Origin: CAYRSA01 sp964494845
GTDB taxonomy: Bacteria; Patescibacteriota; Saccharimonadia; Saccharimonadales; JAGQNJ01
Assembly (NCBI GenBank): GCA_964494845.1
Contig: CAZBSC010000011.1
Location: 1 to 30,534 of the forward strand
Length of the DNA stretch: 30,534 nucleotides
Direction: 5' to 3'
Shown here: in pieces, positions 16,544 to 23,509 of the stretch
Layout: every line of letters starts with the position of its first letter
Numbering within the stretch: position 1 is the stretch's first letter
Notes under the pieces: generated by a model
The model's input: only the letters and a program-made list of their open reading frames with translations
What the model was told of the DNA's origin: nothing
The model's database searches: none
Program-made: the position numbers and the translations under genes

Positions 16544-17230
16544 TTATTGTTTTCGAGTATTGCTGTTGAGCAAGACTATAATCTGGTAGATGACGGCGTA
16601 CGTACTCGCTAGTACCACAAAAAATACGAACGTAACTATATATGTTTGGATATGAAGTATTGGGTTAATCACACGCTCGCTGAGGTCAAATAAAATTCCC
16701 GCTGGATTCAAGAATATATCCCACGTATTCCAACGCAGATACCGCCCTAAGTAGGTTGCAAAACCACACGCTAAAAAAACAAATCCTAAAATAATGTGTA
16801 CATTCCTAGGCTTGAAGTGTTTTAAGAGTTGAGAATGAACAATATAAACACTTATATATCCTAAAATTAGTCCATTTATAATAAATGACATCATCATGCC
16901 TACATCGTAAAGAACGGATGCTTCACCGGAACTTTGCAGGTGTATCAAATCACTCATTAAGTAAAAGCTATTAGGCAAAAAACCTAGCCATAATGCTAGC
17001 AGACCAAGGTTTTGCCAGTTAGTTAGTGGTTTTTTTGACAAATTAATTCGGAGCCCTAATGCAAAGAGCAGTGGGACCCACGCCAAAAATAGATTCCAAG
17101 TCATAAACCAGAATCTCGTATTGCCTGCGACTATCATTCGTAAGACTAACAACGTAACACTGACAAGAGTAGAAAATAACAATGTAGTCAGGAGTTGTTT
17201 TGTAAACGGCGTACTTTTTTCTCGCACCAT
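16544..17230 (-). CDS. DUF1361 family polytopic membrane protein
   Basis: This 228-aa protein has about seven transmembrane helices. Signature segments are WNLFLAWVPLLFALGLRI, LWLGFLPNSFYLMSDLIHLQ, DVGMMMSFIINGLILGYISVYIVH and ATYLGRYLRWNTWDIFLNPAGIL, which match DUF1361. No biochemical function is established. It is transcribed divergently from the phosphatidyltransferase gene; a TATAAT (17240-17245, minus strand) ends 9 nt before the ATG, so it is likely leaderless. Confidence 0.87.
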   Translation of the reverse strand: MVREKSTPFTKQLLTTLLFSTLVSVTLLVLRMIVAGNTRFWFMTWNLFLAWVPLLFALGLRINLSKKPLTNWQNLGLLALWLGFLPNSFYLMSDLIHLQSSGEASVLYDVGMMMSFIINGLILGYISVYIVHSQLLKHFKPRNVHIILGFVFLACGFATYLGRYLRWNTWDIFLNPAGILFDLSERVINPILHIQTYIVTFVFFVVLASTYAVIYQIIVLLNSNTRKQ

Positions 17231-17239
17231 GGCCCCATT

Positions 17240-17257
17240 ATTATACCCTGTTATAAT
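17240..17257. promoter_or_regulatory. Back-to-back divergent leaderless promoters
   Basis: An inverted pair ATTATA-CCCTGT-TATAAT holds the two -10 elements, minus-strand at 17240-17245 and plus-strand at 17252-17257. The plus copy is an extended -10 (TGTTATAAT) ending 7 nt before ATG 17265. The minus copy ends 9 nt before ATG 17230. Confidence 0.55.
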
Positions 17258-17264
17258 CTAGTGT

Positions 17265-17894
17265 ATGTACAAAGCTCTGGATGCAATCCAAAAAAGCGTA
17301 CGAACAGTGATGCGCGCAGTTGCATTCGGGCTGAATAAAATTACTTCTGGCAAGCTACACCCTAATGCCATAACTCTGGTTGGCCTAATAATGCACCTAC
17401 CTATCGCCTACCTAATAGCCACGGACAAATTGATTATTGCTGCCATATTACTAGTGATTTTTGGGCTTTTTGACACAATTGACGGCGAATTAGCTAGACT
17501 ACAAAAACGTGCCAGCACTACAGGGATGTTTTTAGACTCAGTGACTGACCGAATAAAAGAAGTGATGATATATGTTGGGGCTGGCTATTTATTTGTATCG
17601 CAGGACTTACCGTATTTTGCTGTCTGGGCAATTTTGGCTTGCGGTATTGCTGTAACGGTTAGCTATATAAATGCCTGGGGCGAGGTTGCAATATCAAAGT
17701 CAACACACGTAAACAGCACGCACCAAAATAACAAATCGTTTCGTACTGGGTTAATGACGTACGATGTCAGGATATTCATTATGATTGTCGGGCTTTTATC
17801 TGACCATCTACCTTTAGCCGTAATAGTGATTGCCATGCTCTCGTTGGTTACAATGATGCAGAGAATTATTAATGTAGTGCAGAAACTTAATTAA
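17265..17894 (+). CDS. CDP-alcohol phosphatidyltransferase
   Basis: This 209-aa integral membrane enzyme transfers a phosphatidyl-type group from a CDP-lipid to an alcohol such as glycerol-phosphate, inositol-phosphate or serine. The complete family motif is visible: Asp70, Asp73-Gly74, Ala77-Arg78, Gly87, Asp91 and Asp95 (DTIDGELARLQ…GMFLDSVTD). About six transmembrane helices are predicted. The acceptor alcohol cannot be deduced. It is the first gene of a plus-strand group with a PHP phosphoesterase (3 nt apart) and a CarS-like CTP transferase, which could supply its CDP-lipid. An extended -10 lies 7 nt before the ATG, so translation is probably leaderless. Confidence 0.92.
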   Translation: MYKALDAIQKSVRTVMRAVAFGLNKITSGKLHPNAITLVGLIMHLPIAYLIATDKLIIAAILLVIFGLFDTIDGELARLQKRASTTGMFLDSVTDRIKEVMIYVGAGYLFVSQDLPYFAVWAILACGIAVTVSYINAWGEVAISKSTHVNSTHQNNKSFRTGLMTYDVRIFIMIVGLLSDHLPLAVIVIAMLSLVTMMQRIINVVQKLN

Positions 17895-17897
17895 ACC

Positions 17898-18554
17898 ATG
17901 TACAAAATCGACTTACATACACATTCTACCGAGTCGCCGGATGGTGGGATATCCGAGGATCAATACACACAAGCCATAGACGATGAGCTACTGGATTGCA
18001 TAGCCATAACCGATCACAACAGCATATCTCTGGCCAGAAGAATGCACAAAAACCTGGGCGACAAAATCATCGTAGGCGAAGAGATTTCTAGTTTGCAGGG
18101 TGATATTGTTGGATTATTCCTGACTGATGCTGTACGCCCAGGGATGCCACTGCTTGAGACTGCTCAGGCTATAAAAGCCCAAGGTGGGATTGTATACATC
18201 CCTCATCCTTTTGAAACAATCAGAAAAGGAATCAAAAAAGTTGACTTGGACACGATTGCCGAGCTAGTTGATATTGTAGAGACATACAATGGGCGAGCTA
18301 TGGCCCAAAACAAGGGGCCGCAGGCAGCTGTCTGGGCAAAGTTGCAACAAAAACCTCCAGCTGCATCCAGCGATGCTCATGGAATCAAGGGCCTAGGAAC
18401 TGCCTTTACCTCTGTCAAAGAAATACCTTCTGCCAACAATATTGTGGAACTTCTCAGTTTTGGGCACCTAAATATGCATAGACCTCCTCTGCGCACTCTG
18501 TTGTACCCCAAAATACATAAAATCAAAAATAAATTTGTCCGGAAAACGAAATGA
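17898..18554 (+). CDS. PHP-domain metal-dependent phosphoesterase
   Basis: The 218-aa cytosolic protein has the PHP metal-binding motifs in order: DLHTHS (His7, His9), AITDHNS (Asp39, His40), VGEEIS (Glu61/62), IPHPF (His103) and ASSDAHG near the C-terminus. Members hydrolyse phosphate esters, including nucleotide and histidinol phosphates; the substrate here is unknown. It lies between two lipid-headgroup genes, 3 nt after the phosphatidyltransferase and overlapping the CarS-like gene by ATGA. A role on a phosphorylated lipid intermediate, such as dephosphorylating a phosphatidyl-alcohol phosphate, is therefore plausible but is inference. Confidence 0.87.
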   Translation: MYKIDLHTHSTESPDGGISEDQYTQAIDDELLDCIAITDHNSISLARRMHKNLGDKIIVGEEISSLQGDIVGLFLTDAVRPGMPLLETAQAIKAQGGIVYIPHPFETIRKGIKKVDLDTIAELVDIVETYNGRAMAQNKGPQAAVWAKLQQKPPAASSDAHGIKGLGTAFTSVKEIPSANNIVELLSFGHLNMHRPPLRTLLYPKIHKIKNKFVRKTK

Positions 18555-19105
18555 ATGTAATCTTATTTGCTCTGTGGTTTTTCTTGCCAGCCGGTCTAGC
18601 CAACTCTGCGCCAGTATTCGCCAGTAGATTACCTCTTTTGAGAAATCTAACTTTTCCGTTAGATTTTGGTGCGAGCTTCCGCGAGAAACGAGTTTTTGGG
18701 GTCAACAAAACTTGGCGTGGTCTGATGTCCGGTATTGTTATTGCAACCTTCACTCTTTGGGTCCAACAATATTTATATGTTCATACTGGGTGGGCCAAGA
18801 CCATATCTGGCAGTATTGATTACTCCTCGCTACCAATCCTTCTTTTAGGGCCTCTGTTCGGACTTGGTGCGCTCCTCGGTGACGCGGTTGAAAGTTTTTT
18901 TAAACGTCAACGTGGAGTACCGTCAGGCGAAAGCTGGTTCCCGTTCGACCAATTTGACTACGTTATTGGTGGGCTATTAGCTAGTAGCCTAGTTGTCCAG
19001 CTGACACTACAAGAATACGTAGCGATTTGTGTTGTTTGGTTCTGTTTACATATTTTGAGTGTTTATATTGGTTTTTTGATAGGGTTGCGCGACAGCAAAA
19101 TCTAG
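18551..19105 (+). CDS. CDP-archaeol synthase (CarS)-like CTP:lipid cytidylyltransferase
   Basis: The 184-aa protein has four or five predicted transmembrane helices. The CarS family signature is clear: FFLPAGLANSAPVFASRLP, FPLDFGASFREKRVFGVNKTWRG, then GLGALLGDAVESFFKRQRGVPSGESWFPFDQFDYVIG. In archaea this family activates digeranylgeranylglyceryl phosphate with CTP. Bacterial members probably make CDP-diacylglycerol or a related CDP-lipid, and the substrate here is open. Its ATG overlaps the PHP gene stop. It could supply the CDP-lipid used by the phosphatidyltransferase two genes upstream. It converges on the isomerase gene with 3 nt between stops. Confidence 0.87.
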   Translation: MNVILFALWFFLPAGLANSAPVFASRLPLLRNLTFPLDFGASFREKRVFGVNKTWRGLMSGIVIATFTLWVQQYLYVHTGWAKTISGSIDYSSLPILLLGPLFGLGALLGDAVESFFKRQRGVPSGESWFPFDQFDYVIGGLLASSLVVQLTLQEYVAICVVWFCLHILSVYIGFLIGLRDSKI

Positions 19106-19108
19106 CCC

Positions 19109-20137
19109 CTAGATCAGCTGCTTTTTTAGATTTTCGATTAGATCTACTGGGCTAGGATCTATGTTGTTTAACAGTGCCGTGTAGAGACTAACGAAGTCCC
19201 CCAATGCAACGGTCCACAATAGCTGCTCGAGTAACGTTTCACCCTCGGCATGTACCGTTATTGGGTGCGGACGCTTGCCGGATAGTAATTTTGAACTAAT
19301 TTCGAACCGCTTTTGGATCTGCGGGTGGTCAAAACTCGTTCTCAAGTCAATAACGCTATATGGTTTATCGACTGGATGCGATGACCAACCAGGGAACTCG
19401 TTGTGGTTGAACTCGGGGTATTGCCCCCACCAAGCCACATTTTTGGCATTCTCGTTAAAGCTAATCTTCCATTTATAGGCAGCCGGGGCCAGTAATGGGC
19501 CGGCGTAGACAACGGGGCTAGAACCAATCACGTCTTGGGCTATTTGTTTGGCAACATTTTTTGCTGTTGGTACAGTTGGTACCCAAGCCTCGACTGATTT
19601 TTTTAGAAAATCAGAGGCAAGATGCATATCTTTTTCTGCACCACTTGCTTTTACCAGACCAGCTTTCTCCAGGATAGTAACCAGAGCTTTCAGAATATAA
19701 AGCGTCGCGAATCTAGGTTGCGAAACTGGCGGGATTTTAGCGAACACATAACCTTTTTCTGTAGCGATTTCTTCTAGTTTTCCGCCACAGGCGATAACAA
19801 CGATAGTAGCGCCTGTCTTCTCTGCTTCGTGTAGTGCTGATATTGCCTCTTCTGTATTCCCCGAGTAACTACATGATACAAATAAAGTTTTATCTGAAAC
19901 ATAGTTTGGAATATTATAATCCGCTACTATCTCAAAGGGCACGTTATGCCCAGGCCAGGTCATACTTAGTCGCGCAGACAATGCCGATCCACCCATCCCG
20001 GCATAAACAACATTTTCGAATTGGCCCGATATCTGTGGGACCTCAAATTCTTGTAGTAATTGTTGCCACTGTTTTTCAGCAATTCCCAGTGCATCACTTT
20101 TATCTCGTTGGTGTATATATTTCAAATCATCAAGCAT
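19109..20137 (-). CDS. Bifunctional phosphoglucose/phosphomannose isomerase
   Basis: The 342-aa SIS-domain enzyme interconverts glucose-6-phosphate or mannose-6-phosphate with fructose-6-phosphate. Motifs are VVYAGMGGSALSARL (about 43-57), VSCSYSGNTEEAISAL (phosphosugar-binding), PPVSQPRFATLY (Arg), SFNENAKNVAWW and PEFNHNEFPGW, with the catalytic Glu/His near the end of the second SIS domain. This matches the archaeal/bacterial bifunctional PGI/PMI family, not classical Pgi. It supplies glycolysis and cell-surface sugar precursors. A GAAGGG ribosome site precedes the ATG. It is divergent from the acidic-protein gene. Confidence 0.93.
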   Translation of the reverse strand: MLDDLKYIHQRDKSDALGIAEKQWQQLLQEFEVPQISGQFENVVYAGMGGSALSARLSMTWPGHNVPFEIVADYNIPNYVSDKTLFVSCSYSGNTEEAISALHEAEKTGATIVVIACGGKLEEIATEKGYVFAKIPPVSQPRFATLYILKALVTILEKAGLVKASGAEKDMHLASDFLKKSVEAWVPTVPTAKNVAKQIAQDVIGSSPVVYAGPLLAPAAYKWKISFNENAKNVAWWGQYPEFNHNEFPGWSSHPVDKPYSVIDLRTSFDHPQIQKRFEISSKLLSGKRPHPITVHAEGETLLEQLLWTVALGDFVSLYTALLNNIDPSPVDLIENLKKQLI

Positions 20138-20198
20138 ATATTTTCCCTTCAGCCTTTTTTGTTCTATACTAGCTACTATACAACAAAGGGGGATGGGA

Positions 20199-20753
20199 AT
20201 GTTCGGTCACGATGACAAAGAAGAAAAACAGAAACAAGCAGATGATGACAATGTAGTTCAGCCAATGAGCACTACACCACCAGACGAAAACCTGGTTGGC
20301 ATTACTGATGATTCAGCTGATCCTAAAACAGTTGCGGACCCGAGTGATGACGAAGACGGCGACATCGGGAAAATTGTTGATGATATTAATGAATCGACAG
20401 ATAAAACAGATTTGGAACTGGCAGACGAGTCAAAACCAGTACCTGTATCAGTACCCGAGGACACCGAAGAAGAAGCCCCAGCGCCAACAATAAATGTTGA
20501 CAGCACACCGTCAGACCTAGTAGAGATCAAAAAAAGCGCTTTGCAAGAGCTTTCCCCCCTACTAGACGAACTTGACCAAACACCAGAGGCAAAATTAAAC
20601 ATTCTAATGATGACTATTCAGGCATCTGATGACCAGTCCCTGATTCCGCAAGCTTTTGAAACAGCTAAAAAAATCGAGGGCAAAAAGCCACGTGCCGAAG
20701 CAATGCTCGATATCATCAACGAGATTAACTACTTCACCAAAAAATCCGCCTAA
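20199..20753 (+). CDS. Acidic two-part protein, unknown, 184 aa
   Basis: Residues 1-110 are very rich in Asp, Glu, Thr and Pro and are surely disordered. Residues 115-184 form a compact helical domain (ALQELSPLLDELDQTPEAKLNILMMTIQASDD…AEAMLDIINEINYFTKK). There is no membrane segment. ATG 20199 is preferred to ATG 20193 because AAGGGGG (20186-20192) directly abuts the earlier ATG but lies 6 nt from the later one. A TATACT at 20165-20170 could be its -10. The gene ends 41 nt before the candidate structured RNA and might be co-transcribed with it. Function is unknown. Confidence 0.72.
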   Translation: MFGHDDKEEKQKQADDDNVVQPMSTTPPDENLVGITDDSADPKTVADPSDDEDGDIGKIVDDINESTDKTDLELADESKPVPVSVPEDTEEEAPAPTINVDSTPSDLVEIKKSALQELSPLLDELDQTPEAKLNILMMTIQASDDQSLIPQAFETAKKIEGKKPRAEAMLDIINEINYFTKKSA

Positions 20754-20794
20754 AGTTCTCTCAAACAATTTCTTAATTAGCTAAAACTCAAATA

Positions 20795-21333
20795 TCTCAT
20801 TACTTTGTTCCGACAAAGTTCTCTCTGTTCATATCCTACGAACCAAATCTCTCCATACTTTCTCCAGCAGCTGAGAAAGTATGCAAAGACGCCGTGCCAG
20901 ATGTTTATTCTTGATATAACTTCCAGTCAATAGCTACAACAGCCTGTGGAACGCAAGCGCCCCGAATTATTGTCTTTAGAGTATGAATTCGGGGTAGTCC
21001 TCGGCTGATTTGTTGTAGCATTGACGAAGTCATTCAGGAAAAACAGAGGCAGTTCTATTTGTGAAGCGCTCTATGAACGCTTTATTGATTACTGGCCTAC
21101 GGCCAGACAGAGGATGGTGGAACTAAGCTTTGGTTGGGCCTCTGTATTTTCCTGAACAGATGTTGTATAAATCAGGCGGCCTTGGGTGCGAGGATTGTTT
21201 GAGTTAATAAGATGCCAGTTGGCACCTTATTAATGAGTTCCGCAGCAAGCCTGATTTATATCAACAGATGTATCAAGATAAATACATCTGGCCCTAGCTT
21301 TTGTATTACTTTTGGCGGGCAAAAGTAATGAGA
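20795..21333. ncRNA. Candidate large structured non-coding RNA (about 540 nt)
   Basis: The 584-nt space 20754-21337 has no gene but holds nested complementary segments. P1 (12 bp, perfect): 20795-20806 with 21322-21333. P2 (19 bp, two small bulges): 20897-20916 with 21271-21291. Three arms follow inside P2 with 2-4-nt linkers, forming a four-way junction. Arm P3 pairs 20919-20944 with 21003-21030 (23 bp) and has a 9-bp inner hairpin (20960-20968/20986-20994). Arm P4 pairs 21033-21050 with 21138-21156 (18 bp), and has an inner 5-bp helix and two hairpins (21061-21085, 21092-21106). Arm P5 pairs 21161-21177 with 21249-21266 (17 bp) and contains hairpin 21204-21233. An 11-bp hairpin (20854-20883) sits between P1 and P2. 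The strand is unresolved: three wobble pairs favour plus, one favours minus. It carries no tmRNA, RNase P, SRP or tRNA signature that I can see. Confidence 0.72.
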
Positions 21334-21337
21334 GTCT

Positions 21338-21787
21338 TTACTGTAATCCGCCGGGACCGGGGCCCGTATCAGGAATCTCTGGTGTAGTTGGTCCTGTCGC
21401 AGGTGTTTCTGCCTGGTTAGAATCGTTGCTACCACTGTTTCCGTCAACAGGGGCATCGACTATATCGTTCTGTGAATTAGTAGACTGATCATCGCTTGTA
21501 TTTTGACTCGAACTATTGGTATCCCCTGATTGACTATTTTGATTCTGGGTTTCATTTTGGGCAGGAATTGGCTGCTTGTCGTTGCCTGTTAGTTTCTGAT
21601 AAAGCCACCTACCCGAAAAGAACAAAATAGTTGCCAAAACTATAGTCAATACCAGAGTACCGAGGGCGAGTAGCCATGCGGTACCTCTTCGCTCTTTTTT
21701 TGTAGACTGGTAGTACTCTTGCACTTCTTGAGGCAAAACACTCTGTTCTTGTTTCTTTTTTCGGTTAAAAGGCCAAATAGATATCAT
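21338..21787 (-). CDS. Membrane-anchored Ser/Asn/Gln-rich surface protein with PDTG motif
   Basis: The 149-aa protein has a short basic cytoplasmic N-terminus (about 1-36, KKKQEQ and KKERRG). One transmembrane helix follows (about 37-60, AWLLALGTLVLTIVLATILFFSG). The extracellular tail of about 80 residues is low in complexity and rich in Ser, Asn, Gln, Asp and Thr. It ends in PTTPEIPDTGPGPGGLQ. IPDTG resembles a sortase LPxTG motif, but no hydrophobic segment or positive tail follows, so sortase anchoring is unlikely. GGGAG precedes the ATG, and a promoter is at 21809-21837. Function is unknown. Confidence 0.75.
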   Translation of the reverse strand: MISIWPFNRKKKQEQSVLPQEVQEYYQSTKKERRGTAWLLALGTLVLTIVLATILFFSGRWLYQKLTGNDKQPIPAQNETQNQNSQSGDTNSSSQNTSDDQSTNSQNDIVDAPVDGNSGSNDSNQAETPATGPTTPEIPDTGPGPGGLQ

Positions 21788-21808
21788 AAAACTCCCGTTT
21801 CTTCAGTT

Positions 21809-21837
21809 ATAATACTACAATTAATCATTTTTTGCAA
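21809..21837 (-). promoter_or_regulatory. Promoter of the PDTG surface-protein gene
   Basis: On the minus strand TTGCAA (21832-21837), 17 nt, then TATTAT (21809-21814). A GGGAG ribosome site lies between it and the ATG at 21787. Confidence 0.5.
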
Positions 21838-21857
21838 CTATTCAGTTCTGGAGATGC

Positions 21858-22496
21858 CTACTCTGTAAAGCTTATCCCTGAAGGGCCATCAATATTATCT
21901 AGTTGCTGAACATAGGCATCTACTCTACCTTCCTCGATAGCAGCATCCAAGCCTACTGTCATACCTACCCCAGCTAGCAAAAGAGCTCCAGAAAATACGA
22001 TAACCGTGTTCTGATCATAGGCGAGTTCTGTTGCCGTATTGGCAATAGTATTGGCTGTTACGCCCGATGCCCCAAAAAATGTTAAAGCGTTCCCAGCTAG
22101 TGATATAACCGGGTCCCCATCGGGTGATAACTGTCTCAGCCATGCTTTAACGTCAAAGTTACCACGTTCAACTAGGTCACCGTTTTCTACGGTCACAATA
22201 ACTTTTGTGTCTTTATCTCCACCCGACATTGTCTGGCGCTTATATGCACTTACCGCATTGTTGCAGGTGTTTGCTGCATATCTACGTTCAGTGTATGCTG
22301 CGCCCAAGACGCCCATCTCGGCAATTAGGGCAGCATTCGCTACGTCGGTTTTTTCTCCAGCAGCACCCATTGTCACACCCAACATAATACTAGCTGACAA
22401 AAATAGACGCTGCCACAGAGTGGTTCTGTGAATTGTCCGTCTTATCTTCTGTTCTGCCGTAAACCGTTCTGGCCGCTGTTCTGGGGTACTCGCCAT
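21858..22496 (-). CDS. Hypothetical membrane-associated protein, 212 aa
   Basis: A basic N-terminus is followed by a hydrophobic stretch (about 28-48, LWQRLFLSASIMLGVTMGAAG). A soluble middle part carries one cysteine and a VIVTVENGDLVERGNFDVKAWLRQL segment. Two weaker hydrophobic segments are at about 128-150 and 164-186, giving probably two or three membrane passes. I do not recognise the family. GAGAGGAAAG precedes the ATG, and a TTGTTA-16-TATAAT promoter is at 22520-22547. It lies between the surface protein and the TrmB-type regulator on the same strand, each with its own spacing. Confidence 0.7.
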   Translation of the reverse strand: MASTPEQRPERFTAEQKIRRTIHRTTLWQRLFLSASIMLGVTMGAAGEKTDVANAALIAEMGVLGAAYTERRYAANTCNNAVSAYKRQTMSGGDKDTKVIVTVENGDLVERGNFDVKAWLRQLSPDGDPVISLAGNALTFFGASGVTANTIANTATELAYDQNTVIVFSGALLLAGVGMTVGLDAAIEEGRVDAYVQQLDNIDGPSGISFTE

Positions 22497-22519
22497 TGTT
22501 CTTTCCTCTCAAGAACTCT

Positions 22520-22547
22520 ATTATACTATAAATTCAAGAAATAACAA
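22520..22547 (-). promoter_or_regulatory. Promoter of the 212-aa membrane protein gene
   Basis: On the minus strand TTGTTA (22542-22547), 16 nt, then a perfect TATAAT (22520-22525). GAGAGG lies between it and the start codon. Confidence 0.55.
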
Positions 22548-22595
22548 CTATAGAAGGCGCCCTCTGTCCGAGGGAATTCTGTGCATGTTTTTTAC

Positions 22596-23342
22596 TTAGG
22601 GTTTGGCGGTTCGCCACAACTGTTCGAATAGTTGCTTCATGGTGGTAGATATAACAGCATTAGTTAGTGTAGTAGTAATAATTCTGTCCGGGGCGTACTC
22701 GACAAACACACATGTTTCTCCATAAATTAATACCTCACCATCATATGGTTCTTGGCCTAAAAATCGCGTTTCAATCCCCTGTTTTGGCCAAAATTTTAGA
22801 ATGTCCCAGTCCCTGGCGCCCTCAAACATCACCGCCCTAGTACCGATTTTGTGTGCCTTTCGTTTTACAGCGGCTTTTTTTAACATCTCAAAAGCTTCAG
22901 CATGCTCATTGGCTAGGCTACTAGGTATCAAAAGTATCTCGTCTTGGCTGCGCACCATGTCTTCCAGCACATCCCGTAGGCCATCTAGCCCCTCTCGGTA
23001 TATGACCCCCGTCTTATGTTGGGCCAAACGATACTTTGATGACAATTCGGGTAATACGCTGCGAAGACTAGCGTCAACTTGTTTGAGTTGCTGCTGTCGG
23101 TCGATGACCATATCGTGGAGCTTGGCCGGTGGCTGGCATACAAATCGCCGCACTGGCTGAGTATCATCAAATTCTACCAGTCCAAATACCTGCAGTGACT
23201 CTAAAAGCATGTAGGTATTTGTGCGAGTTTCTTTAGCCAGTTTCGAAATTTCCGAGGCGGTTAATGGCCTATTTTCTATTAATTTTAGGTATAGGGCTGT
23301 TTCTTTTTCGTTCAATCCTATGTCTAGCAAGGCACTTTCCAT
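22596..23342 (-). CDS. TrmB-family transcriptional regulator
   Basis: The 248-aa protein has an N-terminal winged helix (residues about 5-70): LGLNEKETALYLKLIENRPLTASEISKLAKETRTNTYMLLESL-type sequence ending in FVCQPPAKL, typical of TrmB/MarR-like HTH domains. A coiled-coil linker (about 75-110) and a C-terminal phospholipase-D-like sensor domain follow (GLRDVLEDMVRSQDEILLIPSS and GVIYREGLDGL). Family members are mostly archaeal sugar-responsive regulators; CPR genomes carry many. The ligand is unknown. It is divergent from the 215-aa gene, and a perfect 14-bp palindrome (23417-23430) in the shared 167-bp region is a candidate operator. Confidence 0.87.
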   Translation of the reverse strand: MESALLDIGLNEKETALYLKLIENRPLTASEISKLAKETRTNTYMLLESLQVFGLVEFDDTQPVRRFVCQPPAKLHDMVIDRQQQLKQVDASLRSVLPELSSKYRLAQHKTGVIYREGLDGLRDVLEDMVRSQDEILLIPSSLANEHAEAFEMLKKAAVKRKAHKIGTRAVMFEGARDWDILKFWPKQGIETRFLGQEPYDGEVLIYGETCVFVEYAPDRIITTTLTNAVISTTMKQLFEQLWRTAKP

Positions 23343-23416
23343 CGGGGCATAGTATCAGTAATTATATAATTCGTCAATCATATTTTGACATTTCCACTCT
23401 CCGTTAATAACATAAT

Positions 23417-23430
23417 TTGCATGCATGCAA
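23417..23430. promoter_or_regulatory. 14-bp perfect palindrome (candidate operator)
   Basis: TTGCATGCATGCAA equals its own reverse complement. It ends exactly where the -35 of the plus-strand promoter begins and lies 75 nt upstream of the TrmB-type gene, so it could serve either divergent gene. Confidence 0.5.
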
Positions 23431-23459
23431 TTGACTATATAGCATAAACATTTTATGAT
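23431..23459 (+). promoter_or_regulatory. Promoter of the 215-aa gene
   Basis: TTGACT (23431-23436), 17 nt, TATGAT (23454-23459), each 5 of 6 to consensus. About 45 nt of leader with GTGAGG precede the ATG. Confidence 0.65.
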
Positions 23460-23509
23460 TGCACCCTGCCTCTAGAGAAGGTGGGACCAACGAAAGTGAG
23501 GAATAAGTT

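Noticed and set aside
20754..21337. RNase P RNA, tmRNA or SRP RNA in the gene-free region
   Set aside because: No GAGGAAAGTCC or ACAGAA core, no tRNA-like end with CCA, and no GGAAGCAGC loop on either strand; a GGAGAAAGTATGG string on the minus strand is just part of an 11-bp hairpin.
21359..21400. Possible LPxTG sortase substrate
   Set aside because: The motif is at the extreme C-terminus with no following hydrophobic segment or basic tail.
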